64,000 nt of DNA from Candidatus Raymondbacteria bacterium RIFOXYA2_FULL_49_16. Lineage in GTDB: Bacteria; Fibrobacterota; OXYB2-FULL-49-7; XYB2-FULL-49-35. Location: contig MFYT01000007.1 of the NCBI GenBank assembly GCA_001789205.1, positions 1-64,000 of the forward strand, in the 5' to 3' direction. Shown one piece after another: positions 7,849 to 16,635 of this stretch. Numbering within the stretch: the stretch's first letter is position 1; each line of letters opens with the position of its first letter. Below the pieces are notes generated by a model, which worked only from the letters and a program-made list of their open reading frames with translations, was not told the origin of the DNA and did not search any database. The position numbers were made by a program, and so were the translations under genes.

Positions 7849-9240
7849 ATGGCATATGAAAAGATACTCGTCATTGCTCTGCACAAGCATGGCGATAATG
7901 TGCAGGTTACCCCGCTTTTCAAAGCGCTGAAAGAGCTCTATCCCGGAGCGCACCTGGCGTGCCTTGTTGAAAAAGGCTATTCTTTTGCCTTTGAGAACAA
8001 CCCCCATATCGATGAAATGGTCCTCTTTGACCGGACCAATCCCGCGTTGGCGCGTCAATGCATCACGAACGGGGAATTTTCCCTGGTAATCAACCGCCAG
8101 AGCTCGGCAGAGGGCGCTGACCTGGCAAGCCTGGCGCGTTCAGCTAAGATACGGGGAGTGCACCTCGATGATACGGGAAGCATTGTCATTGACGATCCCT
8201 GGACCAGGCTCCTCTTTGCCCTGGTAAAAAACAGGCGTATCAATCCCTTCAACCTGGTCGATTATGGCCTGCATGTCGCGGGCGCTCATACGGGCGAACG
8301 GCGCCTCGATCTCTATTTTGATCCCCATACGGCTGACGCATATGCCGCATTGCTTCGTGCCAGGTCAGAGGGGCCGCTCCTTGCCGTACAGGCGGGGTCG
8401 CAGGCTGAATACCGGAAATGGCCGGCGCAGAGTTTTCTCCAGGCCATTAAACGCCTGCTTCTGCGCGGTCCCTGCACTGTGGCGCTTCTCGGTTCATCGG
8501 AAGACTACCGCGCAAACCAGGAGATAGTGGCGGCAATACCTGGCCATCTGCGCGCGCGGGTCATTGATACCTCGGGTATTGTGACCTTGCCCATGCTTCC
8601 GGCGCTGCTCAAAAAGTGCGGCCTTCTCATTACCAACGATACGGGTCCCATGCACATTGCGGCTGCTGCGGGTTGCAAGGTGCTGGCGCTCTATTTTGGC
8701 GGTTCGTTTCTTTCTGAAACCGGGCCTTATTCTCCGGGAAACCTCATTTTATGCGGCCGCATGGATTGCCTGCCCTGCGCCTTTGGCCATGAGTGCAAAA
8801 AGGCGTATGCGTGCAAGGAAATGGTGTTGCCGGACCAGGTCGCTGAGCTTGCCGCCTATGGCGCGGGAATGGCTGATACGGTGAATGAGAAACTTTTTGC
8901 GCAGGGCATGGTTTATTGTTCGCCGCACAAGGCCTGGGACCAGCCCCTGGTCTATTTGCCCTTTTTCAGGACACGCCTTGGCAGCGATGAACTCACGCGC
9001 CTGGTACTCTACGGCGCCCTTTCTTCAGCACTGCTTCATACGCCAATCGATGTCCGCGTTTTTGCCAGCCGGATTGCGGCCTGTTACACCAATGCCCGGC
9101 AAGCGTTCAACGCGCCTTTTTCCGTTCCATTGGACCTTTTCCATCCGGTGTTTCCCCATGCGGGCCATTTGGCCCAGTTTGGAAAGACGGTTGTTGAAAC
9201 CATGGAAGCATTGCGTTCGGCCCTTGCCGCCGTTGCCTAG
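7849..9240 (+). CDS. glycosyltransferase family 9 (heptosyltransferase-like)
   Basis: A 463-residue GT-B enzyme of family GT9 (ADP-heptose:LPS heptosyltransferase and relatives). The N-terminal Rossmann half begins KILVIALHKHGDNVQVTPL, typical of the family. The C-terminal half has the nucleotide-sugar site ITNDTGPMHIAAAAG followed by LALYFGG. The protein has about 110 extra residues after the usual end, of unknown role. It lies between the flagellin terminator and a convergent gene, so it needs its own promoter; I saw none and only a weak ribosome site. It could act on lipopolysaccharide core, or on flagellin given its neighbour; the latter is only positional inference. Its stop overlaps the 3' end of the convergent gene by 4 bases. 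Confidence 0.85.
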   Translation: MAYEKILVIALHKHGDNVQVTPLFKALKELYPGAHLACLVEKGYSFAFENNPHIDEMVLFDRTNPALARQCITNGEFSLVINRQSSAEGADLASLARSAKIRGVHLDDTGSIVIDDPWTRLLFALVKNRRINPFNLVDYGLHVAGAHTGERRLDLYFDPHTADAYAALLRARSEGPLLAVQAGSQAEYRKWPAQSFLQAIKRLLLRGPCTVALLGSSEDYRANQEIVAAIPGHLRARVIDTSGIVTLPMLPALLKKCGLLITNDTGPMHIAAAAGCKVLALYFGGSFLSETGPYSPGNLILCGRMDCLPCAFGHECKKAYACKEMVLPDQVAELAAYGAGMADTVNEKLFAQGMVYCSPHKAWDQPLVYLPFFRTRLGSDELTRLVLYGALSSALLHTPIDVRVFASRIAACYTNARQAFNAPFSVPLDLFHPVFPHAGHLAQFGKTVVETMEALRSALAAVA

Positions 9241-10151
9241 GCGCGCGAGCGTTTGCGCATTTTCTTTTGTTCCCGCTGGTATTGGAGCTCCTGATAGAGT
9301 TGGGAGAAATTCTGGGTAGTGAAGGACATTTCCGAACCCAGGATAATGATAAGCGCAAGCATAAGGAGCGAGACAATAAAGACCGGTAGAATGCTGAGTG
9401 AACCGTAAAGCTTGCTATATGCGAATGTTTCGCTGATAAAGTATTTGAAGATGATACGGCCTATTTCATAGAAAGCAGCGGCGAGAATGCCGCCCATGAG
9501 CGCGGCGCGTTTTTTCACCTGCGCGCGCGGCAGGCGTTCATAGAGAATGGAAAAAGCGAAACTTAGGAGAAAAAACGAAAAAATGCGGCCGGGAATTTTG
9601 ATTATCAGGTTTTGTTCAAGAATAAAGCCCTGGACGCGCACGGAAAGGGAGAAAACCGCGGTAAAGAAAATGATGATGAATGTGATGAGTCCTAGCCTTC
9701 GGTGATATGGCCGCGGTTCAGGTACGTTCCAGGTCACATTAAATATGTCGATGAGCAGATCGACCAGAAGCACCAGGGTAATGATAAAGATGCCCGTCCC
9801 AATCCATCCCACTGTCATGGCGTTCCCCGCAAATGAGGCAATGTACTGGTTGATCTCTTCAGAGGTATAAGGGAGAATCTTGAGAATGAAGGCATTGACT
9901 TCCTGTTGATTCAGGAAGAGTTGTATTTTCAGTTTATTCAGTTTGTACAAATGGTTCATGAAAAGCGACAAAGAAGCGATGAGCGGTATGACCGCGAAAA
10001 GGAGCGAATAGGCCAGGGCCGAGGACCTCATGAAACCTTTTTTCTTTCTAAATTGGATGAGCGTCAGGAGTATATATATGTATATTACTTTCAGGAGCCT
10101 GAAAGGCAGAATGACGATCCTGGAAAATATTAAGAATCTGAAAAGGCGCAT
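9237..10151 (-). CDS. YihY/BrkB family inner-membrane protein
   Basis: A 304-residue integral membrane protein of the YihY/virulence factor BrkB family (once misnamed RNase BN). It has a basic N-terminus, then KGFMRSSALAYSLLFAVIPLIASL, the signature first helix of the family, and about six membrane segments. The tail is Arg/Lys-rich (REQKKMRKRSRA). The molecular function is not established; transport or envelope roles have been proposed for relatives. It runs convergently to the GT9 gene, overlapping it by 4 bases, and divergently from the RNA ligase-like gene with a 53-base gap that must hold both starts. Confidence 0.85.
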   Translation of the reverse strand: MRLFRFLIFSRIVILPFRLLKVIYIYILLTLIQFRKKKGFMRSSALAYSLLFAVIPLIASLSLFMNHLYKLNKLKIQLFLNQQEVNAFILKILPYTSEEINQYIASFAGNAMTVGWIGTGIFIITLVLLVDLLIDIFNVTWNVPEPRPYHRRLGLITFIIIFFTAVFSLSVRVQGFILEQNLIIKIPGRIFSFFLLSFAFSILYERLPRAQVKKRAALMGGILAAAFYEIGRIIFKYFISETFAYSKLYGSLSILPVFIVSLLMLALIIILGSEMSFTTQNFSQLYQELQYQREQKKMRKRSRA

Positions 10152-10204
10152 ATGTACTTTGAAGATACAAAATGGTCGCGGTCCAATAAAAGAGTGAAGC
10201 TGTC

Positions 10205-10741
10205 ATGAGGCTCTTTGTCGCGGCAGTGCCGGATGCAATGTGCCGTCAGCGGCTTTCTGAATACATTGGGCTGTGCGGCGCGTACCCAGACCTCCGGTGG
10301 ACGCGGCCCGAGAACCTGCATTGCACACTTCTTTTTATCGGTGAGGTCCACGATGATCATGCGTCCCTTATCGACCAAGGTTTGCGCCAGGCATTGCGCG
10401 GTGTGCCAGCCCTCAGATGCGTACTGCGGATCACGGGGTTTTTCAAGAACAGGGAGGGTGCGGTCCTCTGGGTGGGTATTGAGCCTCCTGAACCGATTAT
10501 GGATCTGGCCGCACGCATCAGGCAGGCGTGCCCCGGGTTTGGTGATGCCAAGCCTTTCAAACCGCATCTAACTATTGGCCGCGGTCAGGGCAGGAAGGAC
10601 TGGAGAAAGATGATGAAACCCTTAGCCCCTCTCGCATGGCATATTGACCGTATTTTTCTGCTCCAGAGCAGGCTTATGCCCGAGGGCGCGGTCTATACGG
10701 TTAATAGTGAGTTTACCCTTTCACAAATTGACCCCTTATGA
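10205..10741 (+). CDS. thpR: RNA 2',3'-cyclic phosphodiesterase (2'-5' RNA ligase family)
   Basis: A 178-residue member of the 2H phosphoesterase superfamily. Both catalytic HxTx motifs are visible, H39-C-T-L in NLHCTLLFIG and H121-L-T-I in FKPHLTIGRG, separated by the usual distance. Family members open 2',3'-cyclic phosphates on RNA ends and can join 2'-5' linked tRNA halves in vitro. The start MRLFVA is typical for the family. The kinase gene begins 31 bases after the stop, so the two may be co-transcribed, but no functional link is evident. Confidence 0.9.
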   Translation: MRLFVAAVPDAMCRQRLSEYIGLCGAYPDLRWTRPENLHCTLLFIGEVHDDHASLIDQGLRQALRGVPALRCVLRITGFFKNREGAVLWVGIEPPEPIMDLAARIRQACPGFGDAKPFKPHLTIGRGQGRKDWRKMMKPLAPLAWHIDRIFLLQSRLMPEGAVYTVNSEFTLSQIDPL

Positions 10742-10772
10742 AGTCAGACATTATATTTTCTTTGTCGTACCT

Positions 10773-12419
10773 ATGATTAAAGAATTCGGCAAATATAGCA
10801 TTGAAAAGGAATTGGGCAAAGGCGGTATGGCAACCGTCTATCTTGCCATGCACCGCGACCTCTATCGCCATGTGGCGCTCAAGATAATGCATCCCCATCT
10901 TGCTTCCGAGGAGCAGTTCCGGGTGCGCTTCGAGCTTGAGGCGCGCGCCATTGCCCAGGTTGAACATATCAACCTTCTCCAGGTATATGATTATGGGAAA
11001 CAGGGCGACCACTACTATATTGCCATGGAATACATCGATGGGGAAGAAGCGGAGCAGCTGGTAAAAAAACACGGTCCTTTTCCCGCGGAAGTGGCCGCGG
11101 TCGTGTTCCATGGCGTGGCAGCGGGGCTCAGCGAGGCGCACAAGAAGAAGATCATCCACCGCGACATCAAACTCTCCAATATCATTATAAAAAACGATGG
11201 TCTGGTCAAACTTTCTGATTTTGGCATTGTTAAAATGGAGGATGTGGCCGGTCTTACCAACACCCAGGATGTGGTGGGCACACCCTACTATGTCTCACCC
11301 GAACAGATCCGTGGTGACAAACCATCGGCCCAGTCCGATATCTTTTCTCTGGGCGTGTCCCTGTATTTCGCGGTAACGGGCAAGTTCCCCTTTACCGCGC
11401 CCACTATTCCAGCCATCTTCAATCTGATTTCCCAGGGAAATTATACGCCAGTCAGGGAGACCGGCATCTATGTGCCCGACGAGTTGGCGTTTGTCATCTC
11501 GAATTGCCTGGAAAAGGAGCCCCGGAAAAGGTACGACACTGTGGCACGGGTGGCAGAGGAATTGAACGCCTTTCTTCACCGCCACGAAATTTCGAACGAT
11601 AAAGACCTTGTCGAGAACTACCTAAAAGACCCCAAAGGCTTTGCCGCGGGTCTCAAGGTGCGGAGTATCACCACCAAAATCACCAGGGGCAAGTCCTTTC
11701 AGGAAAAAGGGCTGATTTTTGAGGCGCTCAAGGAATACGAATCCATTCTGCAGCTCGATCCCGGGAACAAAGAGGTCAAGGAGCATATTGTCCAAATCCG
11801 GCAGGCAAATCCAGTGACCCAAGACACCAGCGTGACCCTCGACACCATCCTGGTGCCCAGGAGAAAAAAGACCGGCCTTATGGTCGCGGGAGTAGCGGCC
11901 TTTTTGCTGCTCTGCGTCATGGGCGCGGGCATCTATTATTCGCAGCAGCAACGCCAGCACGAGGCCGTACGTGCCCAGGAACGGTGGGACTCGCTTTCCG
12001 CCCTGCGCGAGATCGACACTATCATGTTTCCCGCGTTGCCCCGTCCTGAGGCAGTGGCAGTTGCGGCAAAAGCTCCTCCATCTGCTCCCAGAAAGGCGAT
12101 GCAGAAAAAAATCATTGTCCCGGCCGATGCCAGGCCCGCACCTCTGGCCGAAGCCAAGGCCGATACCCCAACGGTCCAGCCGGCACAGCCTGCGCATGAG
12201 TGCTTTGGGTATCTTTTTGTTTTTTCTGAAGTATGGGCCACTATATTGCTTGATGAAAAAGATTATGGAAAATCGCCCACAAAAACCAAGATCAAAGTGC
12301 CCTGCGGCGAATATTCCCTGCGGCTCGAAAGCCCCGGAGGAAAACGGTACACTGCCCGTGCGGTGATTACCGAGGAACAGACCACCCGTTTCCAGGTGGG
12401 ACAGGCAGATTTTCAATGA
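10773..12419 (+). CDS. membrane-anchored Ser/Thr protein kinase with PEGA domain
   Basis: A 548-residue eukaryotic-type (Hanks) kinase. The start at 10773 places the glycine loop GKGGMATVY at residues 15-23; an upstream ATG at 10644 lies inside the previous gene. ATP-binding K37, catalytic H129-R-D131 and metal-binding D149-F-G are present, and the activation segment reads GTPYYVSPEQ, so the enzyme should be active. A linker leads to one membrane segment at about 368-390, then a Pro/Ala-rich stretch and a PEGA beta domain at about 475-546 on the outer side. No PASTA repeats and no adjacent PP2C phosphatase were seen. Its stop overlaps the next start (ATGA), and an FHA-domain regulator, a natural reader of phospho-Thr, follows two genes on. 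Confidence 0.92.
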   Translation: MIKEFGKYSIEKELGKGGMATVYLAMHRDLYRHVALKIMHPHLASEEQFRVRFELEARAIAQVEHINLLQVYDYGKQGDHYYIAMEYIDGEEAEQLVKKHGPFPAEVAAVVFHGVAAGLSEAHKKKIIHRDIKLSNIIIKNDGLVKLSDFGIVKMEDVAGLTNTQDVVGTPYYVSPEQIRGDKPSAQSDIFSLGVSLYFAVTGKFPFTAPTIPAIFNLISQGNYTPVRETGIYVPDELAFVISNCLEKEPRKRYDTVARVAEELNAFLHRHEISNDKDLVENYLKDPKGFAAGLKVRSITTKITRGKSFQEKGLIFEALKEYESILQLDPGNKEVKEHIVQIRQANPVTQDTSVTLDTILVPRRKKTGLMVAGVAAFLLLCVMGAGIYYSQQQRQHEAVRAQERWDSLSALREIDTIMFPALPRPEAVAVAAKAPPSAPRKAMQKKIIVPADARPAPLAEAKADTPTVQPAQPAHECFGYLFVFSEVWATILLDEKDYGKSPTKTKIKVPCGEYSLRLESPGGKRYTARAVITEEQTTRFQVGQADFQ

Positions 12420-13105
12420 AGATATTTCAGGCAATTGTTTGTACTGTGCTGTTCGCGTCCGTCGCGTCCTGGGCGCAGGAATCCCCGGCCTTCGAGGAAG
12501 AACGCTGCTTTGACCATTACCGGCAGGGTGAATACGAACGCGTTGTCGATTGTCTCAACAGCTTCCTGTATACCGCAACCACCACTGATACCGCGCGGCT
12601 CATTGCGGCGTATGAATATCTCGGTGTGTGCCTCATGATGGTCGATAAGAAGCTTCCTGCGCGCGCGGCATTTGACAAGCTCCTGGGCATGGACGCCGAT
12701 TACGAACTGAACCCCAATAAATACCTTCCCGAGGTAATTTCGCTTTTCCAGATAGCAAAGTTCGAAAAAAAGACCTCCCTGCGCGTTATGATAGTCGATT
12801 CCATGCCCGCCTATTCCGCGGTTTTCAACCTCATTCCAGGCGGCGCGCCCCAATATATGAACGGCGAGAAGAAGAAGGCGTTCCTGCTTGGCGTAACAAG
12901 CATCGCCTCGCTTGCGCTCTCCATCTATGCCTATACCCGGGAATCATCGTTTGAATCCGGCACGTACGGGTATAGGGAAGAGGACGTGGCAAAGGCGCGA
13001 CGGTATCATGTCATGCACCAGATTTCAGTCACCGTTTTTCTTGGCGGGTATCTCTATGGCATCATTGACGGGTTTGTCAACAAGCGTATTGTGGTCAAGC
13101 AGTAA
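12416..13105 (+). CDS. exported TPR-like protein with two C-terminal membrane segments
   Basis: A 229-residue protein with a cleavable-looking signal peptide (about 1-19, ending ASWAQ). Residues about 25-105 are helical and resemble a tetratricopeptide array. The motif GMDADYELNPNKYLPEVISLF often occurs in periplasmic TPR proteins of this type. After a short beta-like piece, LIPGGAPQYMNGEKKKAFLLG and the following hydrophobic segment resemble the DUF5683 membrane region; a second hydrophobic stretch lies at about 205-222. It overlaps the kinase gene by 4 bases and is followed after 9 bases by the sigma54 activator. A role as sensor or partner of the kinase is inferred from position only. Confidence 0.7.
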   Translation: MKIFQAIVCTVLFASVASWAQESPAFEEERCFDHYRQGEYERVVDCLNSFLYTATTTDTARLIAAYEYLGVCLMMVDKKLPARAAFDKLLGMDADYELNPNKYLPEVISLFQIAKFEKKTSLRVMIVDSMPAYSAVFNLIPGGAPQYMNGEKKKAFLLGVTSIASLALSIYAYTRESSFESGTYGYREEDVAKARRYHVMHQISVTVFLGGYLYGIIDGFVNKRIVVKQ

Positions 13106-13114
13106 GGAGTTTGC

Positions 13115-15139
13115 GTGGCGCGTATCGTGGTGACTAAAGCCGGCAAGGAGCTTTTCAGGCATGAGATCAGGAAAAAACTGGTCTCCATAGGCCGCTCTCC
13201 CCAGTGCGATATCGTTCTTGCCGAGGCCGATGTCTCTTCGCTCCACGCCAATGTGCTTGGGCTCAGAGACGGCTACCAGCTGGTCGACCTCGACAGCACC
13301 AACGGCACACAGGTCAATGGCGCTCCGGTCACCGAACAGACGCTCAGGCATGCCATGGTTTTTTCCATAGGGCAATTCGCGCTCAGGTTCGAGGAGGCGC
13401 CTGCGGCCGCTGAAGGCGTCACGGCCTTGTTCCCTGGCGCGGACAGCCTGCGCGAAAGTAGCGATTTGCTCAAAACCATCCGCTATTCCCATCTCTCACA
13501 TATCGCCCAGGCGAACAAAGGCGCGGGCATTGCCCTCGAACGGTCGCTTACCGATCTTGAGGCTGCCATTGCGTCGGCTGAACGGTCCAACGCCCAGCTT
13601 GCCATTCTTTTTGAACTTGCGGAAGCCATCAACTCCGCAAAGGGATATACCGTCATACTCGAAATCATCCTTGAAAAAGCCCTTTTAGCAACAGGCATGG
13701 AGCGCGGCGCTGTGGTGCTCTACACTGCCGAAGCCGCGCTCGAACCAGTCGCTTCCGTGGGCATGGAGCAGGATGTGGCTGATAAAAATGCCTTTGTCAT
13801 GAGCCATAGTATCATCAACAAGGCCATTGAGGCGGACCAGCCCCTGGTGGTGGCCGACACCCATGCAACTTCTGAATTCAACGCGGCCAGTAGCATTGTA
13901 ACGCAGGGCATAAAAAGTTCTATCTGCCTGCCGCTGAAAAGCAGGAGCAGAAAAATGCTGGGCGGCCTGTATCTCGACAGCAGGTTTGCTTCCATGCATC
14001 CGGACAATACGCGTCCTGAATTTCTGCGCATCTTCAGCATTTTCACGGCCACGGCCATTGAGACGCGCCAGGCGGCCCAGCGTGAAAAAGAAATGGCGGA
14101 GGAGCTTGCCGCAGCGCGCGAACGGGAAAAATACAACCGCCGGCTCCAGGAACTGGAACAGGAAAACAAGCGGCTGGTGAAAAAGGCGGGCGCAAACCGC
14201 AGACACGATGTGCTGGGAGAAAGTCCCGCCATACGCAACCTTTTTGACATGGTCGAAAAGGTCGCGCCCACGGACGTTCCCCTTCTGCTCACGGGCGAAA
14301 CAGGCACGGGAAAAAGCCTCTTGGCAAAATTCATTCACGATTTTTCAGAGCGCAGGCAGGCCGAATGCGTGATCATCGACTGCGCCTCCATTCCTTCGGA
14401 ACTGCTTGAGTCCGAGCTTTTCGGATACGAAAAGGGCGCCTTTACCGGCGCCGCTGCTCAGAAAAAGGGCAAAATAGAAACCGCGGACAATGGCACTCTT
14501 TTTCTCGACGAGATCGGCGACATGCCGCTTGCGCTCCAGGCCAAGATGCTCCGTTTTCTCCAGGACCGCCAATTTGAGCGCGTGGGCGGTACCAAGACTA
14601 TTTCCATCAACGTGCGCATCATTGCCGCTTCCAATAAAGATTTGAAAAACGCGGTTTCCCTCAAACTCTTCAGGGAAGATCTCTTTTACCGGCTCTGCGG
14701 GGTCACGCTCGATATGCCGCCGCTGCGCGAGCGGGGAGAAGACATCCTGATCATGGCGAGCTCCTTCCTGAACGAAGTGGCAACGCGGAACAGTCTTACC
14801 ATCAAGGGGTTTACTCCCGAGGCGCGCAACCTGGTGCTTGCCTACGCATGGCCCGGCAATGTCCGGGAGCTGCGGAATGTGGTCCAGCGGGCCGCCATTT
14901 TGTGCAAAGGTGAATTCATTGAGCCGGACGACCTTGGACTCGATAGCGCGGGCATAGACCGGAAAAAGGAACAGACGCTCAAAGAAGCGCGCGACGAAGT
15001 GGATAAAAAGGTTGTTCAACAGCAGCTTATTGAACAAAAAGGGAACCTTTCCAAAGTGGCCCGCATTCTCGATCTTGATCGGGGCACGTTACGCGAACTT
15101 ATAAAAAAGCATAATCTGTCCCTGCAGGAGGAACCGTGA
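13115..15139 (+). CDS. FHA-GAF-sigma54 interaction transcriptional activator
   Basis: A 674-residue regulator with four modules. An FHA domain (about 20-95; IGRSPQCDIVLAEADVSSLHA) binds phospho-threonine peptides in known relatives. A GAF-type sensor covers about 150-320, followed by a coiled segment. The AAA+ sigma54-activation domain has Walker A G394-E-T-G-T-G-K400, the sigma54-contacting GAFTGA loop at 441-446, and Walker B with D465-E466. A Fis-type helix-turn-helix ends the protein (NLSKVARILDLDRGTL). The start is GTG 13115 behind AAGGAG. It presumably reads out the kinase encoded two genes upstream and drives sigma54 promoters; the link is inferred from the FHA domain and the operon. 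Confidence 0.93.
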   Translation: MARIVVTKAGKELFRHEIRKKLVSIGRSPQCDIVLAEADVSSLHANVLGLRDGYQLVDLDSTNGTQVNGAPVTEQTLRHAMVFSIGQFALRFEEAPAAAEGVTALFPGADSLRESSDLLKTIRYSHLSHIAQANKGAGIALERSLTDLEAAIASAERSNAQLAILFELAEAINSAKGYTVILEIILEKALLATGMERGAVVLYTAEAALEPVASVGMEQDVADKNAFVMSHSIINKAIEADQPLVVADTHATSEFNAASSIVTQGIKSSICLPLKSRSRKMLGGLYLDSRFASMHPDNTRPEFLRIFSIFTATAIETRQAAQREKEMAEELAAAREREKYNRRLQELEQENKRLVKKAGANRRHDVLGESPAIRNLFDMVEKVAPTDVPLLLTGETGTGKSLLAKFIHDFSERRQAECVIIDCASIPSELLESELFGYEKGAFTGAAAQKKGKIETADNGTLFLDEIGDMPLALQAKMLRFLQDRQFERVGGTKTISINVRIIAASNKDLKNAVSLKLFREDLFYRLCGVTLDMPPLRERGEDILIMASSFLNEVATRNSLTIKGFTPEARNLVLAYAWPGNVRELRNVVQRAAILCKGEFIEPDDLGLDSAGIDRKKEQTLKEARDEVDKKVVQQQLIEQKGNLSKVARILDLDRGTLRELIKKHNLSLQEEP

Positions 15140-16467
15140 AGCGCTGGAAGAAACCCGGTATGGCCGCTGTTTTAGTCATTGCTCTTGCATTGGCCGCTGG
15201 GTGCGGGTATTTCGAATCAGCCATTACCCCCATTGAGGCTGGACAGACCCAGCTTGAGGGCCGGGTGGTTGACGCTCTTTCGCGCCAGGGCGTTCCGGGC
15301 GCAATCATTACGCTGAGTGGCAAGAACGATACTACGGTAATCAGCGGAGAGGGAGGGACGTTTCGGTTCCCCTATGCGGCAACAGGGAAAAAATCGCTCC
15401 AGGTCAGCGCGCCAGGATACAATCCCTTTGCCCTTGAAACAGATCTTACACTCGACCTTAATGATATAGATTCACTCTTTCTTGTCCGCACCAACAATCC
15501 CCCGCTTTTTATCAGCGCGCTCTATCCGTTGTCAAACGAGCAGGAGGTGCCGCTTACCCTGCAGTTCAGTTTTGCGGTTGCAGATTCTGATTTTGCCCGC
15601 GATTATACCTGTGAAGCGCTCTCTTTTTCCTTCTATTTTGGCGACTTTCAGCCGCCGGCGCTTGTATTTCAGGGCAGGGTCGACACGTTGGCCTCTCGTC
15701 TGTATGGCCGGCACCCAGGCTTTAATTCGTATATTATCAATGCTCCCGATACCGCGCTTGCGCTTACGGCCGGGCAAACCTATTTCTGGAAACTTGTGAT
15801 CAGCGACACGCTGGGTGATTCAGTGGTCCATGGAATAGACTCCTTTGTTACCCGGTCGAGTTTTGATTCGACGTGTCCGCAAGAGATGGCGCTTGTAGAA
15901 ATGGAGACGCTTTCATTCTGCATGGACAAATATGAATTCACAAATGCGGATTACGAGGAATTTGACACGCTCTATACCAGCGCTGACTACCGGTGGTATT
16001 CCCAACGCACTGACGGTCCGGTGATCTTCAAGAGCTGGCAAGATGCACGCCAAGCATGCCAATCGCTGGGGAAAAGGCTTTGTACCATGAGCGAGTGGGA
16101 GGCCGCAAGCAGTGGATACCAGCGGTGGAACTATCCCTATGGGCCAGTGTACGACTCTTCAAAATGCAATACAGAGCTTCTCGATACCACTCAGAACCCT
16201 TTTAATGGATCTGCCCAGGCCGTGGGTGACAAGCCTGACTGTGTTTCGTGGGCAGGTATCTACGATTTATCAGGGAATGTTGAAGAATGGATTATGCTAA
16301 GTAAGAATATGCCGTTTCAATTTGACCAGAATACCGGACTGCAGGTTTATTCTTATATTGGCGGTTTTTGGGGTAGTAGCGAACGGGCGACATCGTTCAG
16401 CGTAAAAACAACCAGTTATAACTACAATGATTTCATAGGGTTCAGATGTTGTAAAGATATTGAATGA
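15136..16467 (+). CDS. lipoprotein with carboxypeptidase-regulatory-like and formylglycine-generating-enzyme-like domains
   Basis: A 443-residue protein whose signal peptide ends in LAAG-C (Cys about 23), a clear lipobox, so it is a lipid-anchored envelope protein. Residues about 35-115 resemble a carboxypeptidase-regulatory-like domain (GRVVDALSRQGVPGAIITL). Residues about 245-443 have the FGE/SUMF1 fold hallmarks: MDKYEFTNADYEEF, LGKRLCTMSEWEAAS, YDLSGNVEEWI and a final GFRCC. In this family most members are non-catalytic or act as iron(II)/copper oxidases, so the activity is open. The GTG start overlaps the upstream stop (GTGA), making it the fourth gene of the kinase cluster. Confidence 0.85.
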   Translation: MKRWKKPGMAAVLVIALALAAGCGYFESAITPIEAGQTQLEGRVVDALSRQGVPGAIITLSGKNDTTVISGEGGTFRFPYAATGKKSLQVSAPGYNPFALETDLTLDLNDIDSLFLVRTNNPPLFISALYPLSNEQEVPLTLQFSFAVADSDFARDYTCEALSFSFYFGDFQPPALVFQGRVDTLASRLYGRHPGFNSYIINAPDTALALTAGQTYFWKLVISDTLGDSVVHGIDSFVTRSSFDSTCPQEMALVEMETLSFCMDKYEFTNADYEEFDTLYTSADYRWYSQRTDGPVIFKSWQDARQACQSLGKRLCTMSEWEAASSGYQRWNYPYGPVYDSSKCNTELLDTTQNPFNGSAQAVGDKPDCVSWAGIYDLSGNVEEWIMLSKNMPFQFDQNTGLQVYSYIGGFWGSSERATSFSVKTTSYNYNDFIGFRCCKDIE

Positions 16468-16472
16468 TAAAT

Positions 16473-16524
16473 GATGGTGAAAATTTCACCATCTGTCCTT
16501 ATTTGATGGTGGAAAAACCATCAA
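16473..16524. repeat. two adjacent inverted repeats built on GATGGT/ACCATC
   Basis: GATGGTGAAA at 16473-16482 and TTTCACCATC at 16484-16493 form a perfect palindrome around one central base. Ten bases later TTGATGGT at 16503-16510 pairs with ACCATCAA at 16517-16524. The shared core makes two related operators, or a nested hairpin acting as terminator of the upstream cluster, both possible. No T-run follows either arm, which argues against a simple intrinsic terminator. Confidence 0.6.
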
Positions 16525-16635
16525 GAAATCATGAAACGCTTTGTGATATAAGTTATAAGCCAATAAAAAACAGCATCTTATATTAATTAATGTTTTGGCA
16601 TGGAAAATGCTCTATTAATCTTTGAGAAGATAATT

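Noticed and set aside
13685-15037. Minus-strand frames of 217 and 230 codons opposite the FHA-sigma54 activator
   Set aside because: The plus-strand protein has all AAA+ motifs; the minus-strand frames are Phe/Arg-rich with no pattern.
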